The notes below the pieces were generated by a model that saw nothing but the letters and a program-made list of their open reading frames with translations, did no database searches and had not been told where the DNA came from. A program made the position numbers and the translations under genes. Below are positions 44,744 to 54,600 of a stretch of 64,000 nucleotides of DNA, piece after piece. Within the stretch, counting starts at the first letter, position 1, and each line of letters begins with the position of its first letter. Source of the DNA: Cololabis saira (Eukaryota > Chordata > Actinopteri > Beloniformes > Belonidae); the NCBI RefSeq assembly GCF_033807715.1, contig NC_084590.1:35987505-36051504 (forward strand), given 5' to 3'.

Positions 44744-46593
44744 GTAATTTCACATATCTTCAACCCTCAACCTTGTCATAGGTTTTTTTTCTACTGTCAT
44801 CAAGTGCATTGATGGATTTTATTCTCCCTTTTCTTTTTTTAAAATATTTTCAGCTGAACCCGTTGTAAGAGGAGAATTGACTCATATTTCCGACGAGTCT
44901 GTCTTCATCTACTGCCAAGTTGGAGAACGAGCTTAGTAGGCTAAGCGTTTTCACTTTCTTTAATCAAGGGACTTGTGTTAAATATTTATCAGATTAAGAT
45001 AGTATCATATCAGTGTTTCAACTGACAACTTATATTTTTTAAAGAATAGTATTACATTATTTGTAATTATTTGTTAAACAGTAATCATTTATGTTATTTT
45101 ATGGATTTCATTTTGTGTTATGTATTTTTTAGAAAACAAACATACTTGGGTATTTCAGTTCTCCAGGCCAAAAAGTTTTATATCACCCAAATGATCACGT
45201 GGAGCATTTGATGAGAGAAACTAAAAAGTGTTGAAAACTATTTCTAATAGTCAAGACAAACATTTTCTGTTAGAGACAGACGTAAATAATATTTTAAAAG
45301 ATGAGCTGTAGATCCTAAAATGTCATTGTTATTAAAACCCAGTATTTTTTTGAAAGTAAGAATATTTGTTTACTATCAAAACCACAGTCGTAACTACACT
45401 TAAGTGTCTCTTAACGTGGAAATGAAGTGCTACCTGTGAAAGATCCAAACTCATAACTGATTAGTCTAAAGTATAACTTAATAATAAAAATGAAATATGT
45501 TTTGTCCAAAATAAATTATACTGTATTTTGTAATTTTGCAATGACTAATTGTACCTTTATAAATGTCTGTTTTTAATCATTAACCGACAAAAATGTTTTT
45601 ATTTCATAATGTTTTACTAAAAGTAGCCTAATGATGTCTTTCTCACGCTTAAGCTGGAAAGACCCAAATAATGACTTCAAGAAGACGCTGAAGTTGACCG
45701 GAGTTCCCACCCTGCTGAAATATAACACAGTAAGACTACTGCTGAGTGATGTTGACGATTTTTGAAACGTTAAATAAAGATGATTCCTAAATATCCAACA
45801 GATTCTTGAAACCAAAGTAAACCAGATTTATAATCAAATATTTAACAAGGAGATGGTATTTGAGTTCAGGAAGCCCAGGGGGAGGGGGGAGAATTAGAGA
45901 GAGTCGCCTTGTTAAAACTCATGGGTGTGGACATCAGGAAAGCTGGTCACAAAATGCTTTTATTCCAGAAGAGACTCAGGGAATATTGGATCTCTTTGCA
46001 CATTTTACAGGTGCACCTTTTGAGTTTTGGTACAGCAGCTGCTCTGCTGCAGACCTTAATTCTCATCAGAGGATGTTGAAGAGAGCAGAGCACATTATTG
46101 GCTGCCACCTGCCCTCTCTGCAAAGCATCTTCAACACAAGTTGCCTCAAGAGCATGAGACTCCTCCCACCCATGTCACAGACTCTTCTCACTGCTGCTGC
46201 CTTGTTAAAAATTACGACAACATCACCAGAGACTAACAGACTACGAAACAGTGTTTACCTGTCAACCATCAGACTAGTGAATCAATAGGTTCCTCATAGC
46301 ATCTCTACTGAGACCGTGCACACACAGATACTGTTTCTTTTTTCCCCCATTTAATTGCACACACTCATTCATTCATTATTTACCCCTTTTTTTTTTTTTT
46401 TTTTTACTTAATTGCAGTTACTGCTCGCCTAGTCACAAGTTTTTCATGACCTTGTGTTATTGCTGTGCACATGACAGTTTTGGTCCAAGCAGCATTAAAA
46501 GCCATCTGTGTTTCTCTGTTTCAGCCTCAGAAGCTGGTTGAGGAGCAGTGCCTTAAAGCAGATCTGGTGAGGATGATGTTCACTGAAGATTGA
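44599..46593 (+). CDS. txndc17: Thioredoxin domain-containing protein 17 (TRP14), complete gene
   Basis: Four exons, 44599-44743, 44854-44935, 45654-45729 and 46525-46593, join in phase to 372 nt, 123 residues plus TGA, the same length as the human protein. Motifs in order are [20 protein letters not shown] followed by CVKAEPVV with the CPDC active site (Cys43, Cys46), [28 protein letters not shown] with the cis-Pro loop, and [20 protein letters not shown] at the C-terminus. In mammals TRP14 is a cytosolic thioredoxin-like reductase served by thioredoxin reductase 1; it acts on cystine and selected protein disulfides and binds dynein light chain LC8. Intron 2 has donor TA|GTAGGC, weaker than the rest, but only this choice restores YWKDP. 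Confidence 0.96.
44854..44935 (+). CDS. txndc17: txndc17 exon 2
   Basis: 82 nt from acceptor TTTCAG; encodes [12 protein letters not shown] and [12 protein letters not shown], ending TA| before GTAGGC. Confidence 0.94.
45654..45729 (+). CDS. txndc17: txndc17 exon 3
   Basis: 76 nt after acceptor CTTAAG; completes Tyr and encodes [20 protein letters not shown] followed by LKYNT. The donor is GTAAGA, phase 0. Confidence 0.94.
45860..46510 (+). pseudogene. C-terminal relic of a LINE reverse transcriptase in txndc17 intron 3
   Basis: The frame at about 46040-46288 reads [20 protein letters not shown] and SCLK followed by [16 protein letters not shown]. This resembles the A..IIG..LPSL..IY..RC and R..RLR.SF.P.AI..LN tail of fish non-LTR retrotransposon proteins. 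It is not a txndc17 exon. The 3' part to about 46500 is probably its UTR. Confidence 0.55.
46525..46593 (+). CDS. txndc17: txndc17 exon 4 and stop
   Basis: 69 nt after acceptor TTTCAG encoding PQKLVEEQ...MMFTED and TGA at 46591-46593. Confidence 0.95.
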   Translation, partial: PQKLVEEQCLKADLVRMMFTED

Positions 46594-46826
46594 AGGATCT
46601 GCTGATCTTCAAAGCACTGAGAGTCCAGCATTTCCTCTCTGATTACGAATTACTCAGATTTTATACAGATACATTTCAGCACATGTTTACGGATTGAACA
46701 ATAAGGAAGTCTTTAAACCACAATTCCATAGTGGAATATCTTTAGAAAAGGAAACATTCTCCTGTTCTCTAATTGTATTGCAATCAATACTGTAATGTGA
46801 AAGTGGATATGTAACACTAATTATTG

Positions 46827-46832
46827 ATTAAA
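46827..46832 (+). terminator. txndc17: Candidate txndc17 polyadenylation signal
   Basis: ATTAAA, the commonest variant signal, lies 234 bp after the stop codon. No AATAAA occurs between it and the stop. It is also just before the MITE at 46900. Confidence 0.4.
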
Positions 46833-46899
46833 AAGTTATTGAAATGTTTACAATGACCATTTAGATTTTTTGGGGGGACCTTGACATTGTTTAGCACTA

Positions 46900-47519
46900 G
46901 ACTTGTAGTCAAGACCGCCTAAAGCGAGACCAAGACCAGAGAGTATCAAAACCAAGACAGACGAAGTCAAGACCAAGACTAGTTCAGCTCAAGACCAAGA
47001 CCAAAAAAAAAACCTAGTTATTTAGTCATCTTGCGTGAGTTGTAGAGCATCAGCACCATCCTGGTTCAGCTGCTTAGTTTACATATGAGGTTGTATTCAA
47101 CTGCAGCAGAATAACTCAGATAAGTTGAAGTCTTATGTTGAAGTCACTATAAATGTTTTCATCTGTTAGCCAAGATCAGATATGTGTGGCGACTGCACTA
47201 CCGCTGTTTCTACACTATTGGAGGATTGACTCCGGTGCTTTTAGGGATTGACACGACTACTAACTAGTCCCAAAGTCATCTAACAGAATAACCAGCCTCC
47301 AACACCCCCCTCCACCTCAGAAAAGTCATGAATAGTAAATGTTACTGATTTAAATTGGACTTAATTTGTAGATGAAACCTGAATTTCAAATATTAAACAT
47401 ACACACAATTCTCTCAATTATCCGAGTCATGGCGAGACCGAGAGACCAGAGGCCGAGACCAGACCAAGACCACAAAAAAGTGGTCTCGAGACCAAGACCG
47501 GTGTCGAGAACTACAAGTC
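46900..47519. mobile_element. 620-bp MITE with ACTTGTAGT ends and AAGACC repeats
   Basis: The left end GACTTGTAGTCAAGACCG and the inverted right end GACTTGTAGTTCTCGACACC share about the first 10 bases, flanked by TA at 46898-46899 and 47520-47521. Many (C)AAGACCAAGACC and GAGACCGAGACC-like motifs fill both ends. A TA target suggests Tc1/mariner-like mobilisation, but the superfamily is unproven. Confidence 0.6.
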
Positions 47520-47521
47520 TA

Positions 47522-47862
47522 TATAGCACATATGTTTGTTGAATTATAAACCCAGTGAATGGTACAATTAGGATCAGAGTTGGCTTCTATTGGTCATTTA
47601 TGTTCACATATACAACGGATATGCGTGTGGCTAATGGTGTCTGTCAGTAGAATCACACACAAAGTATACACTGACTGAAAATAGTATTGACACCTAACAA
47701 CACTTTATATATACATATCGTACACTGATATATGCATAAAGTACATATATTAGTCTAAGTCCAAACAACACAGTGCTTTACTACTATATACAGTAATATA
47801 GGACAATTAAAAACATGTCTATTATGATTCTCCTATAAACTACCCCAGAAGGGATAAGATTC
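47522..47862. other. No gene recognised
   Basis: Short intergenic stretch with no repeat hallmark seen. Confidence 0.3.
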
Positions 47863-48180
47863 AGATTCAGAAAAACTTTATTTATCCCCGAGGGGCAATT
47901 TCAAGGCAACTGAGCAGCAAGACGTTGAAAGTATCAAATAAGATAATAAAATAAAATAAAATGAACAGATAAGTGGGGCGTGTCGCATATGTACAGAAAA
48001 TGTGCAAAAAAATGTACAAAAAATATATAAATATGAGTGTCAGAAAAAATGTACAATAGAGTGACTGTGGTATAAATAATATAAACAGTGTAAAGTGTCA
48101 ATGTAAAGTGTTGACAGTGGAAGTAAACAATGTAACAGGAGTATGGAGTAGTCCGGAGGGGGGGGGGGGGGGTGTTTAGC
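47863..48180 (-). repeat. Retroposon 3' end (TTTATTTATCCCCGAGGGG type)
   Basis: On the plus strand it opens GATTCAGATTCAGAAAAACT then TTATTTATCCCCGAGGGGCA, the inverted 3' terminus and pentamer/hexamer tail of a common fish retroposon lying on the minus strand. It degrades into an A-rich zone and a G-run at about 48160-48172. Confidence 0.5.
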
Positions 48181-48569
48181 AGCCGGAATTAAAAAGCAGG
48201 GCAAGATCCACAACTCATTCATAGAGTTCATGGCAAGTTAAATATGTACATGGATCTTTACAACTGGCATTTTTAACAGAATTTACTGTTTATGTTGCAT
48301 ATCTTGAAGTTGAGGTTGTGTTGAACATTTAATTTCCTATAATGAACACGAGGTGGCAGCATGTTCTTAAAAGTAGTAGTCTCACGCCAGCCTTGGAGGG
48401 GGGGGATTATTTAATTTATATTTATTTAATTAAACTTATTAGATCGTCAAAACTCCTATCGTGTAACAAATATAATATGGGTTCTGGGGTTTAAGTGTAA
48501 ATACGGCTTATTTCAATGTATGGGTAAGAGTGAGAGTGAAAAACCTACATAATCAGACAAAATCATGAA
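48181..48569. other. No gene recognised
   Basis: Intergenic sequence upstream of the nxn promoter; no exon or clear repeat was seen. Confidence 0.3.
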
Positions 48570-48705
48570 TTAAGGCCGATTTATGGTTCCGCGTTACACT
48601 AACGCAGAGGTTACGCGGCGACGCATACCGTACATAGCGCGTCGCCGCGAAACCTACGGCGTAGGGCTCTGCGTCGATTTAACGCGGACCATAATTTAGG
48701 CTTTT
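48570..48705. repeat. GC-rich hairpin repeat, full-length copy upstream of nxn
   Basis: The two halves are inverted: TAAGGCCGATTTATGGTTCC on the left and GGACCATAATTTAGGC on the right, with the GCGGCGACGC / GCGTCGCCGC stem in the middle. It ends about 345 bp before the nxn start codon and adds CpGs to the promoter region. Confidence 0.85.
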
Positions 48706-49050
48706 AGGCTCATATGTTCCTCTTAACGCGGTAAGATACATATAAGAATAAGACAATTAATCGCCGTGTTTGGAGGCAAGAAGTATCCAGATGTGCTGGA
48801 AGTGAGTGGTTTCCTGAAGAGAGCCCGCTGTTGCCGTCAGGTCCATTTAAGCGGAGCGCATTCCTGCACAGCGCTCACGCAGGGAGGACGGAGCTGCGCT
48901 GCTGCCGCTGCCGCTGCGCCGAGACTCGCACCGCCGCGCCGGGGCTGGACGCAGCTGGGACGGAGAGAGCGCAAACACACCCTCCGAAACGAGCTGAAAC
49001 GACACGCCCGAGGCTTTCCCAGCGCGGGGCTCGAGGGAGCGGACGCAGCG
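48706..49050 (+). promoter_or_regulatory. nxn: nxn CpG-rich promoter and 5' UTR
   Basis: GC- and CpG-dense sequence rises from about 48820 into coding exon 1. No TATA box was identified, in keeping with a CpG-type promoter. The reading frame of nxn stays open upstream to an ATG at 48766. Confidence 0.6.
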
Positions 49051-49359
49051 ATGTCGGAGTTTCTGCTGGGGCTGCTCGGGGAGCGGCTGGTGGACGGAGA
49101 GAAAGCCGAGGTGGACGTGCAGTCTCTGGGCAGCAGGCTGTCGCTGCTCGGGCTGTTCTTCGGCTGCAGCCTGAACGCGCCCTGCAAGCAGTTCAACGGC
49201 AGCCTGTGCGAGTTCTACAGCAGGTTCAAAAAGACGTCCGAGCACAAGGACAAATTGGAAATCGTCTTCGTTTCGTCCGACCAGGACCAGAAACACTGGC
49301 AGGACTTTTTGCAGGAGATGCCGTGGCCTGCGTTACCTTTCAAAGACAGACACAAAAAG
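49051..49359 (+). CDS. nxn: Nucleoredoxin, coding exon 1 (partial gene)
   Basis: 103 codons in phase 0 from ATG at 49051 (context GCAGCGATGT) to donor AAG|GTAAGA. The sequence starts MSEFLLGLLGERLVDGEKAE and contains DVQSLGSRLSLLGLFFGCSL, then NAPCKQF, LEIVFVSSDQDQKHWQDFLQ and EMPWPALPFKDRHKK, which matches vertebrate nucleoredoxin closely. This is the N-terminal thioredoxin-like module; the WCPPC redox centre lies in later exons, which are not in the window. Nucleoredoxin binds Dishevelled and restrains Wnt/beta-catenin signalling in a redox-dependent way. The fish copy lacks the Ala/Gly-rich insert present in the mammalian module. Confidence 0.95.
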
Positions 49360-50255
49360 GTAAGATGATGATGATGGGCAGCGGTGATGAATGATGAAGC
49401 TGCACAGGGAAGTCACGCTGCTGCTGGAAACGCATTTAGCTCAATTCTATCAGTGCAGCGATTTCATTTAGTTTTAGTCATAAAACTGGTGACAAGTAAG
49501 TTACTTTTGTTTGATCTCAATGGCTAAAATCAGACTTTATCACTTCAAATTGGTTGCAATCATCAGTAGCTGGGAAGAAAAAAAACACACACACCATTCC
49601 ATCATAAAGAGGCATGATCTCAAAGTCTTAAGTCCCAATTAATTTCCCAGTACATGGGCAGAGAACTTTAGGTATATGAGAAGTAAATGTTTGCATTTGA
49701 GGAAAAACATCAGGTATGTCATGTGAATTTTGTTTCAAAAGAAAATCATATTTAGGTAATTTCTGTCATACATTGCGGGCAGTGAAGGGGCCATTTATAC
49801 TTGGACCTAATTTTATCAAGACATCATAAATGTGCCAGACATTCCTAGGTTATTATTAGGAGAGGAAATACATTTCATTTCCTCCCCTTTTTCCACTTTG
49901 CACGAGCTAAGAATTTTATCCTGGGAATAATTGAAGAAACGTGGAATTGCAGCTGAGCCCAGAAAAGCAGAGTGATTATGTGGCATCTGTCCCGATAGCC
50001 AGTTTGCTGCATGTCTCCTGCCCTGTAAAGGCCTTGCATTCAGTTATTATCTTGTCTGCAGCTTTGTCTAGTTTTTTTCCTTTCCTTTTCTTTTCTTCTA
50101 TAATGGCATAAACAAAGAGGTGCATTGAGTATTGAAACAAGCTACTTTGATTTTTATCAAATATTAACTCGTGGTTTATTAGTCTACTTCTTTTTTGACA
50201 ATTGTCAGACCACTTGAGTTAAATATTTTTGTGATAGCCCTTCAAAAGGAAAACA

Positions 50256-50258
<3 letters not shown>

Positions 50259-50305
<47 letters not shown>
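50259..50305. repeat. (TA)n microsatellite
   Basis: About 23 uninterrupted TA units. Confidence 0.97.
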
Positions 50306-50309
<4 letters not shown>

Positions 50310-51592
50310 GTGTATATGTATAAAAAAAAAACTGATTGCGAGGGGACGTTTTTTCTTTTTTACATAAAAGTCAGCAGACCATATTTTAACTTTTACTAGA
50401 AGATTTACATTTAAAAAAAAAAAGCAAACATCTTATAGATAACTATTGTACATTTAAAAAAAATATAACATTGTCTGCATCTCCTTTTACTGCATATGAT
50501 ATTTGCAGCTGCCAAAACCCTCTTTTTTTTTTTTTTTTGCCTGAACTATAGAATAAAGTATAATATTGCGTGCATTGCACATGTGTGAAGCAGGATGTCA
50601 GAAGGCCTAGCCAACGTCCTGTTAGCAGCTCAGGTCTCTTCTGCGTGGGAAGCTGGATGAGGCATAAACAAAGACGCATGCCCAGCTGCATTTGTTCGGC
50701 ATCAGTCGGTGAATTCTGGTGACATTTTCAGAGTAAAATGCTGCTCTAATTACAAAACCTGCAAACAAAGACCTTTTTAACCTCTTCTGTCTTTAAGATG
50801 AGGCCTGAAGGTATTTATAGGAGGCATTCCTAGGAAATTGAAATTAAGAACAGTGTACATTGTATAACAATTTAATGTAACCTAATTTGTGTTTACCGTA
50901 ATGTCACATTACCTATAAAATTGTTTTCCCCCCCCCCTTTTTTTTTAAATAATTATTTTTCCTTTTTTCAGTCTGGCCTCTTGCTGGGAATGCAACCTTA
51001 ACTGTTCTTTGTGCGGCTGAGCCAGGACATGGACTGAATCATTGTCTCGTAAATTCTTTCTGATTGCAAGCGATGATTTCCGTTACACTTCATAATGAAG
51101 TCCAGGCATGAACGAGGCTCGGAGAAGACGGGAGGAGGTGGGGGTTGTCTCGTTGTCTGGGGTGGAGCCCATCCACCGTAACAGGGCAGTGTTATTAGGC
51201 TCTAACCTAGAAAGGAAAAAAAGACTGTGGCATCGTCCGGTCTCTTGCTGGTGGTCTGTGTGCTGTCTGTCTGGGCCTTGAGAGGATATTGCTCTGCTGT
51301 CGTCTGCCTTCATTTTGCAGAGGCCTGCAGTTTTCTTCTGTTCGGGCTCTGGCTGCATTTTCTAATTCTAACACTGAAGGATTCTGCAAGCTGTAATTTC
51401 GGTGCTCGTGTATACTGGGATGTGTGCATCCATTTGTGTTTCACTGATCCTCCCATCAGTCCGCTCGTGCTTATCTTAAGGAGTGCGGACATGAAATTGA
51501 CCCACAATTTAGTTTACCCCACCACCACCACCACACGCGCACACATGCGCACTAACCTTAGACTTATTCTTCAAACATTCTTATCAGTTGTA

Positions 51593-51633
51593 GATTTTTT
51601 TTTTGCCTTTTTTTTTTTTTTTTTTTTTTTTTT
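51593..51633. repeat. T-rich homopolymer tract
   Basis: Two long T runs separated by GCC; a phenylalanine-rich open frame across it is an artefact. Confidence 0.9.
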
Positions 51634-54600
51634 GTCCTACTTGAACACGATTGCCAAACATATGCTTTGCTTTAGCTTCTCACACGTTTGCACTCCATTT
51701 CTTTTGATTTTTGGGTTCTGGGTGAGTGATGTTAGTAAACTGAGTACATCATCTCCAGCTGTAAGAATTTATAATGGATTTTTTTTTCAACATTTTTGAG
51801 GCAAAACAATGAATGGATTAGTCGGAGAAATTAATTTAGAAAAATGGACTGACTAAATGATGAATGTAATTGTTAATCGAAGCCATAATTAAGTGCCTAT
51901 TGTGTTGGGATTTCTCTATTTTGGTGAAATGTAAGGCTGAAGTCTCTTGGCATTATGGCGCACACATTTTTCTTTTTGATTTTGTGTCTTGAATTTATGT
52001 GCAGCAGCCATTTATTTATTCATTTTTTTTTTGCAGTTCCGGCTCTGTGGTGTTGGCAGGTGTTCAGAAACGACAGTTTGGACGCTTTAATTTGGCTTTG
52101 AGAAGCAAAAGAAGATGAACAATTTCTAAAAGTGAACGTCACAGGATTTGAGAATCAGTTTTACATTTTTTTTCTATTGACGGACGTACTGTAGACAGAC
52201 CTAATGGCGTGGTGATGTTGACCCAGTGAAGAACTCTGACGTTGTGGGTCTCTGGACTAAGTGGCCCCATCAACCCTCTTCTCAGGTTTTCCTTTGACTC
52301 GGTGCAAACAGAGCTCATATCCTGGTGACGGGAGCAATTTTTCTTTAGCTGTGCCTCTCACAGCTTCACCGCCCACCTCAGATTCCCTGACTGTACCGCC
52401 TCCCTCCCTTCCCCCCTTTATCCTCCTCCTCCTCCTCCTTTTCTCTCTGTTCCTTCCATGCCATGCACCGACTTGGCCATCTATCTCCCACCGCAGGCTG
52501 TCCACTTCTTCTTTCACTTTTGGCTTACCCAGGCTTTCCTGTCGCAGGAAATGTTCGTTACTTAATCAAGACAGGAGGATGTCCTTCATTAAATCTAGAT
52601 GGAAGGAAAACTCTTTAACCTTAAACCGAGGGCAATTCCTGTTTAATATTTTACTGGAAAAAATGGCTAAACTGTCCTTTTTAGTCTTCTGGTTTGTGAC
52701 TGTAGCCTCCAACAATGTAATCTAAAGAGAAGTTACAGATGAATTTGCTCTTTCCTCATTCGTCTGTTTTTAGAAACACTTGGGTCAGTTATGCATCGTT
52801 TATTAGGGTTCTCATTTTGAGGAGTGGAACATTTCTAGTAAGGAGTTGTTTCTATAAAAGCCAGACAGGCCAAGGTGTCAGGACATTGTTTCTGAGCAGC
52901 AAACAGCAGCAGAGCTCTTCTGGTGCCCAGAGTCGCTGGATGTCTGTGTTGTTCAGAGATGGCCAGCTGTCTGGCAGCCGTGCCTCGCTGGCTCTGCCTT
53001 ACATGGACTTGTGCTGCAAGAGGGAGACATGCACGTGTGTAAGGCTGCGAAAGGTGACGTGAAAGCCCAGCTTGGCCAAGGGTGGTAAAAAGAGGCTGAA
53101 ATGCTGCCAGAGTTGTTCCTGCAGGGTTCACGATGGGGAGAATCAAGGCTTCCTGTCTGCGTCTCCCCTGGCTGGCGGTTCTGCAGTCGTTCCCCCAGAG
53201 GCGGGACACCCGCTTGCTCCCTTGGCTCCCTGCCTGGGCCTGAGTTTGCAGACAGGAGGGTTTCAGAGTGAGGCTGAGGATGCCTTTCATCAGTCTGTCA
53301 GTGATCTGCTGAAAACTGCTCTGCACTCTGCCCATCATCTGTCGCAGCCCTCCTTGTCCTGCGACCAGGGAAGCAGTTTAAAAGGATCCTGAACTGTTTT
53401 ATCTGTCGGTAGTAATCTTCCGCTCTTGACCTACTGATAGATTAACTGCCATTTTATTTTGTCGGCCTGTACTGTCTGATCTCTGTTTTGTGAGTGTGCT
53501 AACTCTCTCGCAATGGAAGCAAGTAACTCCAACAGACGGTGAGATTTTAAGGCTTCTCTGATGTAGCGCCGAACGGTTCAGACGTGATTTTAAGATTCAA
53601 AGAAGATGACTGCTCAACTCATGTCCTCCGAACCTGATGAAGTAACAGTGTTTCATATCCAAATTTGTTAATGATCAGTGATGAGACAAAAATAAATCAG
53701 TTATCAAATAAAACTGCAGGATGTGAGAAAGTCAAGGCGCATTTGGACAGCATCACAGAACATGGTGGACTATCAAGTAACTGGGGGTTTGGAGTGGAAC
53801 CGATACAAGAAGCTTAACAAAAGTGGCCATTACATATTTATTTTACAAGCTACAACTGTGAAGCTTTGATCTCCAGATTTCTAATCCTTCTTACTTCAAT
53901 CCCTCTGTTAGAGGCTTTAGTACGTAGCCTAATGAAGTTGGAACTGAGCAGAAAAGATAAGTTAATTCTCCGTTCGAGGCTTTTGACCTCGAAGAATTCA
54001 CTGACTGGTAAAATGAGAGGTTTTTTTATGCATTTATTACACGTATAGAATATACCACATCAAGATGCAGATTATTGATATCTCTCTGAAGTTCCTGTTA
54101 GGTTGGACTTTCTGCACCGAAACATATTTGAATTTTTTTCTTTTCTGTAAGAAATCTTCAGGTGGTTGAAGAAGGTTTACCCAGAAATAACTGAATGCAG
54201 TTTAATACGTAAATGGTGTGGTGGTATAGTTGCTTTGGCAGCTAAGATTTAAGCTCAGTCACTTTCTTCTTTTCTCTTCCATCATTACTTTCTTGAATCT
54301 CTTATTCACCTTTGCTGTGATGCTCACTGTAACTTTGTGACCTCACTACATCATTATTCCATCATTTAATATGTAACTCAATGCTGTAAAGCCATTTTGT
54401 AGTTCTCTCAAAGGATTACTGGGATTGACGTCTAAAGTTACTTTGGGGGTTTTTTGCTGATAGTTGGGATGGGAGGCCACAAGAACTGGGCAACACTTCC
54501 TAAAAATAATAAAATAATGTTTTAAATGGCATTTAAACTGAAAATTTTAACATGGGAAAACTCCTCTGTGAGGCTTTAATGAGATCAGATAACGTATTGG

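Noticed and set aside
45860..46288. 142-codon open frame in txndc17 intron 3 as an extra exon or separate gene
   Set aside because: It matches the C-terminal tail of LINE proteins, and the four-exon txndc17 model is already complete at the family length.
48837..49296. Minus-strand frames of 119 and 149 codons opposite nxn exon 1
   Set aside because: They are antisense shadows of a GC-rich coding exon with no independent support.
51227..51799. 190-codon open frame in nxn intron
   Set aside because: It runs through T-rich homopolymers, has no domain and no splice support, and lies in an intron.
52261..53392. Overlapping long frames on both strands (52261-52725, 52835-53338, 53072-53392)
   Set aside because: Both strands are open in the same place with no family similarity, as expected from moderately GC-rich chance sequence.
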